In this document: positions 14,008-19,822 of the stretch, in pieces
How the letters are laid out: every line of letters starts with the position of its first letter
How positions within the stretch are numbered: the stretch's first letter is position 1
DNA from: Chloroflexota bacterium
GTDB lineage: Bacteria > Chloroflexota > Anaerolineae > B4-G1
Length of the DNA stretch: 19,822 nt
Assembly: GCA_024232355.1 (NCBI GenBank)
Contig: JAAEPW010000437.1
Span: 1-19,822 of the forward strand
Reading direction: 5' to 3'
Translations under genes and position numbers: made by a program
Notes under the pieces: model-generated
The model's input: only the letters and a program-made list of their open reading frames with translations
The model's database searches: none
Told to the model about the DNA's origin: nothing

Positions 14008-17000
14008 ATGAAAAAGCTCAAATCTTGCATGTTTATCTCCATTCTGGTTTTATTGGGAACCCTGGGCATGGCATTGGCGACGCACGCCACCGAAAGTGAG
14101 GGACATCCCAGCAGTTGGCTCGCGCCCTCTGTTGATCAGATCCGTGTCTTTCAACAGAACTTGGACGGTTATGCTGGCGCCCGCGATACCTGGATCAGCC
14201 GTGCGGACTGGGGCGACCCGCCACAGCACACCGTCAACTATGGTCAGAACGAGATTTTGCAACTGGGACGCAGCGGTGGTGAAAACCCTTTGCTGTACTT
14301 TGATCTGACCAACGTCCCCACCAACAGCGCAGTCCTTTCAGCTACGCTTTCCTTGTACAACACCACGTCGGGGAGTTGTTCCAGTCCTGGCACTCTACCC
14401 CGGCGCGTATTGCTCTATAGTGTGCTACGTGACTGGAACGAGGGGAATCAAGAATCGTCCCCCATCGACACATCCGGAGATCACGGCACGACCGGCGACT
14501 ATGCCTCTCAATACTATCCCGGCGAGGGAACCGATGTGCCCTGGAACGTGCGCGGGATGGCCGAGGGCAGCGATTATGTTGCCACATCAGAGAGCCTGGC
14601 CGACGTTGTCAACCAGGGTTGGTACACCTGGGAGGTGACCAGTCTGGTCCGAGCCTGGATACGGGGCGAGTCACCCAACTATGGCCTGGTATTGCGCGAC
14701 GCCACCGGCTACGAAGTAGATAATTGCGATTATCGGAGCTTTGTCTCTAGCCAGGCCACGGCCGATACCAGCCAACGTCCTAAGCTTACTGTGGTCTATA
14801 ACCCCGACGTGCCCTACGCCGATGCCGGAGACGATCAAGAGAGCCTAACTTGGGACGGCGGTGCGGTGACGCTCGACGGCTCTGCCAGCCACGACCGCCC
14901 CGGCGGCGACGATGCCACCCTCACTTTTGCGTGGCGCGTCGTTCAACCGGCATACGGCTCGACCATTTCGGGCACACTGCTAATGACGGATTCCATCGCC
15001 AGTTTTACGCCTGACGTCGCCGGAGAGTGGGAGATCGAACTGACCGTCACCAACGACGTGAGTGAGAGCGCCACCGACCGCGTATCCTTGCGCTTGTTGA
15101 GCATCCCCGCAACCCACCCCCGCATCTTTTTGACCACCGGTAAATTGGCAGCGCTGCAAGCCCGCGCCGTGTCGACCAACACCCGCTGGTCGCAACTGCT
15201 GGCTTATGCCGATGCGTATTCCAGTCAATACAGTATGCACGTCGACGCCCTAGTAGGCGCGGTGACGGGCCAGACATCCTACTGCGACGAGGCCGTTGCC
15301 ACCGCCCTGGACATCATCGCTGATCCGGGCGGGGGTTCCACCGAACCCGGTGATCTGGCGCTGGTGTACGACTGGTGCTACGCCCAATTGGATGCAGGTC
15401 AACGCACCACCTTTATCGACCATTTCAACACCTGGGCTGACGATCAACTCGCAAACCCCGGCTATATTGACGTGCCGGGCTGGGGCAACTATTGGCCGCG
15501 TTATGGCTACTCTTTCGCCCTGGTCGGGCTGGCGACATACGGTGACAATCCCCGTGCTCAGGAATGGCTCGACGAATTTCGCCACACGCGCTACCGCAAC
15601 GTGGACCTGCCGCTGCTGGAAAAAATCGCTGATGGTGGCGGCTGGCCTGAGGGAATGATCTATGACTGGATCGCCAACCTGCCGCGAATCAAAGCCCTGG
15701 AGGCCTGGCGTACGGGCGCGGGCGAAAATCTGTTCGAGAGCACAGCCTGGTATCGCGAGCGCCTGGGCTATATTCTGCTGCATCGCTGGCCTGGCCTGAC
15801 CGATCAATATGGGTACGAGTTCCATCCCTACCCTTCCATCGGCGATACAGAACGCAATCGCGGCTCTATCGGTAACTATGAACGGATCATGGGACTAGTG
15901 CTCGTCGAGCGTTTTTCCGATGAACCGTTGGCCCGTCAGCTCCAGGCCTATCTCTCCGCGCCGCCGACTGATGGCTCGATGAGTTTTCTCTACAGCGACG
16001 AGTTCCTATGGTTCAATCCCAACCAACCCAGCCAAACGCCGGACCAACACACCCATTACGATGCCGGTACCGGGACACTCCTGATGCGCTCCGGCTGGCC
16101 CGACGGCGCGGCTGATACCGACACCAGTGCCACCTATGTGACCTTTCAATCCGGCGATCACTTTAGCTATCACCAACACTATGATCAGAACAGCTTTACC
16201 CTCTTCAAGTACGACGATCTGGCCTTGGACAGCGGCGTCTATAGCGGTGATGGCCGTTCCTATCACGACCGCAACTTTTACGTGCGCACCATCGCCCACA
16301 ACACCTTGATCGTCTATAATCCCGACGAGGACTTTTCCAGCGCCCGGCCCGACGCCGAATCCAACGATGGCGGACAGCGCACCATGTACCCTGGTAGCCG
16401 TGCACCAGAAACCGTCGAGTATTTTGACCAACACGCCGTGCATTACGAAAACGGCGATATCCTGCGCTTCCAGGATGATGCGCGCTATACCTACGCCCTG
16501 GGCGACGCCACGCAGGCTTATAACAACCCAACCTACAACCAGACGATGGACACCAGCTTGAGCGGCAACGTCGCCAAAGTGAGCCGTTTCCAGCGTGAGT
16601 TTGTCTACCTGCGCCCGGTGGCTCAGGGCAGGAGGGATTACGTTGTCACCTTTGACCGCGTGGGCGTCGTCTCGCCGACGTTCAGCGGCGAGAACACAAA
16701 GCTGCTCTTTCACACGCTCGACACACCCACCGTCAACGGCACACCACAAGTCATCTCACCCGGTGAGACGCTCTACGCCGACGCGGATCTTGCGACAGCC
16801 ATCTCTGGCAACGGCAAGCTGTTCATCAAGACGCTACTGCCCGAAAATCACAATCTGCGCGTCGTGGGCGGGCGTGGACAGAAAGCGTTCTGGGCCTTTG
16901 GCGAAAACTATGATTGGCACTGGGATGCTGGTGAACTGCAGCCCCGCCCGACCACCGAATTTGATCCTATCCCCTACGGCGAGTGGCGGATCGAATTGGA

Positions 17001-17694
17001 GCCAGCCAACACAGCATTAGAACACAATTTCCTCACCGTGCTCCACCCGACCATCAGCACCACCGTGGCGATGCCAGAGGCTGTGGTGGTCAGCGGAACC
17101 GGGTTGAGCGGCGTCCACATCGCCGACCCAGACATGAACCGCGTGGCCATCTTTTCCGCCGCCAACGACGGCAGCGCATCCACTGGCGTCCTCAGCTACA
17201 CCTATACGCCGACGACGCACACTCACCATCTGATCTTTGATCTAACGCCGGGCACAAACTACCAACTCGAAATCGACCTGGATAGCAACGTGCAGACGGT
17301 GACACTGACCCCTGATGGTGGTTCTGGTGATGCCTACGAGGTCAGCAGCCAGGGTGTCCTGAGCTTTACAACTCGAGGGGGACCAACTCCCCTAGCAGTC
17401 ATGCTGCGCGGCACACCGAGCGACGGAACCATCTATCTGACCTGGCAAGTGTCCGGCGAATTACCACCAACCGTCACTTGGCAGCTCGATTACGAGAGCG
17501 AGACCGGCACGGCACTCTTGCCGCCAGTCGGCCTGACCAACACCGTTCGCAGCTACACCTTTACCGGGCTGACCAACTATGTCTGGTACACGGTCACGCT
17601 CCGGGGGATGGGAGGTTCTGCCGCCATCCTGACCGACACGGCGCGCGTGATGCCCACGGACCGCTTTGTATATTTACCGTTCGTGTTAAAGTGA
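14008..17694 (+). CDS. secreted heparinase II/III-type polysaccharide lyase candidate with DNRLRE/CBM96-like and FnIII-like domains
   Basis: The 1,228-residue product has a Sec signal (about 1-27). Residues 43-265 look like a DNRLRE/CBM96-type carbohydrate-binding domain (LQLGRSGGENPLLYFDL, then VTSLVRAWIRG and YGLVLRD). A PKD-like domain follows (269-366). HPRIFLTTGKLAALQARA (from about 370) opens a helical toroid as in heparinase II/III-like lyases. The beta-sandwich part carries H718, H722, H724, D726, Q727 and N728 (HFSYHQHYDQNSF) and R..AHNTLIVYN (H764, N765), matching the conserved metal-binding and active-site region of that fold. An FnIII-like module (1131-1211) and the tail DRFVYLPFVLK end the protein. 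It should cleave uronate-containing polysaccharide outside the cell by beta-elimination; the exact substrate is unknown. Gene 5 follows 8 bases later with a homologous C-terminal module. Confidence 0.8.
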   Translation: MKKLKSCMFISILVLLGTLGMALATHATESEGHPSSWLAPSVDQIRVFQQNLDGYAGARDTWISRADWGDPPQHTVNYGQNEILQLGRSGGENPLLYFDLTNVPTNSAVLSATLSLYNTTSGSCSSPGTLPRRVLLYSVLRDWNEGNQESSPIDTSGDHGTTGDYASQYYPGEGTDVPWNVRGMAEGSDYVATSESLADVVNQGWYTWEVTSLVRAWIRGESPNYGLVLRDATGYEVDNCDYRSFVSSQATADTSQRPKLTVVYNPDVPYADAGDDQESLTWDGGAVTLDGSASHDRPGGDDATLTFAWRVVQPAYGSTISGTLLMTDSIASFTPDVAGEWEIELTVTNDVSESATDRVSLRLLSIPATHPRIFLTTGKLAALQARAVSTNTRWSQLLAYADAYSSQYSMHVDALVGAVTGQTSYCDEAVATALDIIADPGGGSTEPGDLALVYDWCYAQLDAGQRTTFIDHFNTWADDQLANPGYIDVPGWGNYWPRYGYSFALVGLATYGDNPRAQEWLDEFRHTRYRNVDLPLLEKIADGGGWPEGMIYDWIANLPRIKALEAWRTGAGENLFESTAWYRERLGYILLHRWPGLTDQYGYEFHPYPSIGDTERNRGSIGNYERIMGLVLVERFSDEPLARQLQAYLSAPPTDGSMSFLYSDEFLWFNPNQPSQTPDQHTHYDAGTGTLLMRSGWPDGAADTDTSATYVTFQSGDHFSYHQHYDQNSFTLFKYDDLALDSGVYSGDGRSYHDRNFYVRTIAHNTLIVYNPDEDFSSARPDAESNDGGQRTMYPGSRAPETVEYFDQHAVHYENGDILRFQDDARYTYALGDATQAYNNPTYNQTMDTSLSGNVAKVSRFQREFVYLRPVAQGRRDYVVTFDRVGVVSPTFSGENTKLLFHTLDTPTVNGTPQVISPGETLYADADLATAISGNGKLFIKTLLPENHNLRVVGGRGQKAFWAFGENYDWHWDAGELQPRPTTEFDPIPYGEWRIELEPANTALEHNFLTVLHPTISTTVAMPEAVVVSGTGLSGVHIADPDMNRVAIFSAANDGSASTGVLSYTYTPTTHTHHLIFDLTPGTNYQLEIDLDSNVQTVTLTPDGGSGDAYEVSSQGVLSFTTRGGPTPLAVMLRGTPSDGTIYLTWQVSGELPPTVTWQLDYESETGTALLPPVGLTNTVRSYTFTGLTNYVWYTVTLRGMGGSAAILTDTARVMPTDRFVYLPFVLK
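17398..17691 (+). repeat. C-terminal FnIII-like tail module, copy in gene 4
   Basis: This module (residues 1131-1228) aligns with the gene 5 C-terminus. Shared elements in order: LRG-P-DGTI-LTW, LP, TW, TGT-L, VWYTVT, ILT, RVMP, D, FV-LP-V-K. About half the residues match by eye. Confidence 0.75.
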
Positions 17695-17702
17695 GGAATT
17701 CA

Positions 17703-19232
17703 ATGACTAAACTGACCCGCCGCCAATTTATCACCGGGCTGGGAACGGCCACCGCCGCGTCTTTTATTGACGTGCATCTGTCGGACGATCCGGCTCCACC
17801 GCCGGTCTACGCCCAGCCCGCACAGCAACATCATATCTATGTAGCAAAAAATGGTACGCCGGTCACCAACGTTGAGCAAGTGATCAAACTAGCCGGTGGC
17901 ATCGAAAGCTTTATCGGCTATGACGATGTGGTGGTGCTCAAGCCCAATGGGCAGTGGCCCAACCAGGGCTATACCCACACTGAATGTATGAAAGCGTTAA
18001 TCGACGTGATCCTTGCCCGGCCTGGTGGATTCGGCGGTGAGATCATCATCGCCGAACATATCCATCGTGATTCCGGCTCGGCCATGTCTGGCAGTTATTG
18101 CTGGAACATGGCCACCTATAACAGGCAGAACAACTGGTCCGATATGAATTACCTGGAACTGGAGGCCGACTACCACAGCCGAGGCATCACCAATGTCACT
18201 GCCATCCCGCTCTACGATGTGGGACAGTCTTCCAACTGGGAGATCGTGGACGGCCCCAGTAGCCTCTCGCCGGGTATGCACGGCTGGGTACGCACGACCT
18301 ACCGGACCGTCAACACCAACGACCGCACCGTCAAGTTATCTCACGCGATTCTGCGCTCGGCCTACAGCGACAAGCTAATCGACTTGGGGCGCGACAGCGG
18401 CGTGTGGGAGAACGGCGGCTATAACGGCCAGCAGGTCAGGCTGATCTTTTTGCCCACGTTGAACAATCACGGATCGGGCGGCAACGAGGATTATGCCGGG
18501 CCGACCAGCGCCGTCAAGTGCCATTTGGGGATCGTCGAGTTTGCTGGCTCTGGTGGCGACAACCTGCACAGCATTGGCTACGGCCGCAGCCGCCCCGATG
18601 CCGTAGGTGAGTCGGTGGGCTATCTGATCACCGAGATCATCAGCCCCACCTTTTACCTGACATGTGCCGAATACACCGGTCACCTCAGCCGCACCAGTTC
18701 GACGGCAGCCCAGACCAAAACGGCGGGGTTGTGCGCCGATCCGGTGACGCTCGATTATTGGATGTGCAAATATGTCGCTCACCCCATCGACGATCAACCG
18801 GTCTTCAACCCGGACAATGACAACAATCTGCGCCAAACGCTTTTGGGCTGCAACTCTGTGGGTGTGGGCACGCTGAACGAGGCCGAGATGGATATACAAA
18901 TCATCGACTTGAGCCAACAAACCACCGTCGAGTTACGGGGCAGGCCCGGCGATGGAACCATCAACCTGACATGGGAGGTCGACGGCGCGCTGCCCGACGG
19001 ACTGACGTGGGAGATTGGTTACGTCACAGACACCGGCACGACGCTGATGCCCGCCGCAACAGGTCTCCCCGCTGCCACCCGCGAGCATACGCTGGACAAC
19101 TTGGTCAACGGCGTCTGGTACACGGTCACCATCAACGCACGGGAGGGCAGCACCGTGATCCTGACCACCACCGTGCGCGTGATGCCAGCGGACGAGTTTG
19201 TATTCTTGCCGCTCGTGTCAAAGGGGCAGTGA
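17703..19232 (+). CDS. Tat-exported DUF362 domain protein with FnIII-like tail module
   Basis: The 509-residue product begins MTKLTRRQFITG, a twin-arginine (R6, R7) Tat-like signal ending around YAQ (38). Residues about 60-400 resemble DUF362: DDVVVLKPNGQWPNQGYTH (74-92), GGEIIIAEH (111-119), DPVTLDYW (347-353) and the closing NSVGVGTLNEAEMDIQII. DUF362 biochemistry is poorly known; some members carry Fe-S clusters, but no ferredoxin-type CxxCxxC is seen here, only scattered cysteines. Residues 409-509 are the FnIII-like module shared with gene 4, ending DEFVFLPLVSKGQ. The ATG at 17703 has GAGG overlapping the stop of gene 4 and a 6-base spacer, so translation is probably coupled. A Tat route suggests folding or cofactor loading before export, beside a Sec-exported lyase. 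A role in processing the same glycan is inference. Confidence 0.75.
   Translation: MTKLTRRQFITGLGTATAASFIDVHLSDDPAPPPVYAQPAQQHHIYVAKNGTPVTNVEQVIKLAGGIESFIGYDDVVVLKPNGQWPNQGYTHTECMKALIDVILARPGGFGGEIIIAEHIHRDSGSAMSGSYCWNMATYNRQNNWSDMNYLELEADYHSRGITNVTAIPLYDVGQSSNWEIVDGPSSLSPGMHGWVRTTYRTVNTNDRTVKLSHAILRSAYSDKLIDLGRDSGVWENGGYNGQQVRLIFLPTLNNHGSGGNEDYAGPTSAVKCHLGIVEFAGSGGDNLHSIGYGRSRPDAVGESVGYLITEIISPTFYLTCAEYTGHLSRTSSTAAQTKTAGLCADPVTLDYWMCKYVAHPIDDQPVFNPDNDNNLRQTLLGCNSVGVGTLNEAEMDIQIIDLSQQTTVELRGRPGDGTINLTWEVDGALPDGLTWEIGYVTDTGTTLMPAATGLPAATREHTLDNLVNGVWYTVTINAREGSTVILTTTVRVMPADEFVFLPLVSKGQ
18927..19229 (+). repeat. C-terminal FnIII-like tail module, copy in gene 5
   Basis: Residues 409-509 of gene 5 repeat the tail module of gene 4, and the DNA also resembles it at the end (GTGATGCC...GTTT/GTATT...TTGCCG). 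Fusion to a Tat-exported DUF362 protein shows the module moves between unrelated catalytic domains. Confidence 0.75.
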
Positions 19233-19606
19233 CAACGCGGGTGGTGTATGGGACGAAGGAAGCGGTCACGTCGGCCTCGGCGAAAGTAGGACGCAAGATC
19301 AACACCGCCTTCATCGAACGCTTGAACCGTACTTTGCGATCACACGTACCCGGATTGGAAAGACGAGAAGAAGGGTTACTTTGGCATTTGAAACTGGTGA
19401 TGGGCTATTACAACTTTTGCCTTACCTCACTTGTCCCTTTGAGAAGCGTTGCCGAAATCAATACCGACCAAAGGCAATGGTTCGCCCAAGCCTGTCCTGA
19501 GCTTGTCGAAGGGAAATGGATACCGAGGACACCCGCTATGATGGCTGGTATTACCGCCCATATGTAGACGATGGGCGAGTTGCTGCTCTTTCAAGTGCTA
19601 CTGTGA
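19233..19606 (+). pseudogene. C-terminal remnant of a DDE-type transposase, broken by an amber codon
   Basis: The frame encodes TTRVVYGTKEAV, then INTAFIERLNRTLR (with the E typical of the third DDE acidic residue), GYYNFC and KWIPRTPAMMAGITAHM, as seen in transposase C-termini of IS elements in Chloroflexota and cyanobacteria (family not certain; IS1- or IS481-like resemblance). The N-terminal catalytic part is absent: similarity begins immediately after the gene 5 stop. A TAG at 19565-19567 takes the place of an expected Trp, but the same frame continues TMGELLLFQVLL to a TGA at 19604-19606, in keeping with the family's usual ending. A REP-like repeat is embedded at 19490-19513. The gene is therefore doubly inactivated. 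It records an old insertion or deletion event downstream of the operon. Confidence 0.75.
19490..19513 (+). repeat. REP-like dispersed short repeat (encodes ACPELVEG)
   Basis: The sequence CCTGTCCTGAGCTTGTCGAA with its flanks is read in frame as A-C-P-E-L-V-E-G inside the transposase relic. I recognise this string from many environmental genomes, where it is a dispersed intergenic repeat that sometimes invades coding frames. It separates QRQWFAQ from KWIPRTPAM, which would otherwise be nearly contiguous in this transposase type. Confidence 0.65.
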
Positions 19607-19704
19607 AGATAAGAGAGGATCGTGGTTTAGGAAGGAGTGCGTCACCGAGAGAAAATGAAGGGGTGAGTACATCGGCGCGTCGCCAAATGTAGCACCTGCG
19701 CCTT

Positions 19705-19813
19705 CTAGCAGGCTGTCGGAGAGGAATTTGACGGTCCATTTTGCCCCCATTTTTGAGGTCCAGATGGAGCTTTGTGCCTCAGTTTTAGCCAAATACAGGC
19801 CCAAGTAAGGCAT
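19705..19813 (-). repeat. right copy of long inverted repeat bracketing the window
   Basis: The reverse complement of this stretch aligns with 59-166 (about 78% identity by hand), starting with the perfect core CTAGCAGGCTGTCGGAG at the inner side. The alignment runs into the window end, so the outer border is not seen. Read on the minus strand it is open (starting MPYLGLYLAKTEAQSSIW), whereas the left copy has stops in the equivalent frame. It could therefore be a fragment of a coding mobile element or a non-coding repeat. Confidence 0.8.
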
Positions 19814-19822
19814 TTCTGTGAA

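Overview
The window looks like accessory chromosome of an environmental bacterium, most likely a Chloroflexota (Anaerolineae/Ardenticatenia-type). The reasons are a set of very large secreted proteins built from parallel beta-helix, SBBP propeller, DUF11, PKD and FnIII-like modules, Thr/Pro-rich linkers, and a repeated (F/I/V)-(Y/F)-L-P-x-V-x-(R/K) signature that I associate with exported proteins of that phylum. No ribosomal, tRNA, CRISPR or core-metabolism gene is visible, so the taxonomic call is an inference from protein style alone.

Layout: all five convincing genes are on the + strand. (1) 470-2017 is a lipoprotein-type Ntn amidohydrolase with a Thr/Pro stalk and a C-terminal membrane segment. 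(2) 2311-10416 is a 2,701-residue secreted protein: FG-GAP-like repeats, CSLREA-like segment, long beta-helix with three 127-residue tandem modules, DUF11, two PKD-like domains, an internal YLPVVLR signature, and a second beta-helix ending in a choice-of-anchor-Q-like segment. A probable terminator follows. (3) 10541-13477 is an SBBP seven-bladed propeller protein with carboxypeptidase-regulatory-like and DUF11-like domains, ending in YLPLVLR plus three residues. After a 530-base regulatory-looking gap come (4) 14008-17694, a heparinase II/III-type polysaccharide lyase candidate with an N-terminal DNRLRE/CBM96-like domain, and (5) 17703-19232, a Tat-signal DUF362 protein. Genes 4 and 5 are 8 bases apart and share a homologous C-terminal FnIII-like module with the same tail motif, so they probably form one transcription unit. 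A decayed transposase C-terminus (19233-19606) abuts the gene 5 stop.

The products are all predicted to be exported. Genes 2 and 3 look like adhesin or surface-layer type proteins, gene 4 like an extracellular glycan-degrading enzyme with a carbohydrate-binding domain, and gene 5 like its co-exported partner. The common tail motif on four of the five proteins is the strongest hint of something undescribed: a C-terminal sorting or surface-attachment tag.

The window is bracketed by two diverged copies (about 78% identical by hand alignment over ~108 bases) of an inverted repeat at 59-166 and 19705-19813, sharing a perfect 17-base core. With the transposase relic and short REP-like repeats, this suggests a mobile or rearranged region, although both copies may continue beyond what is seen here.
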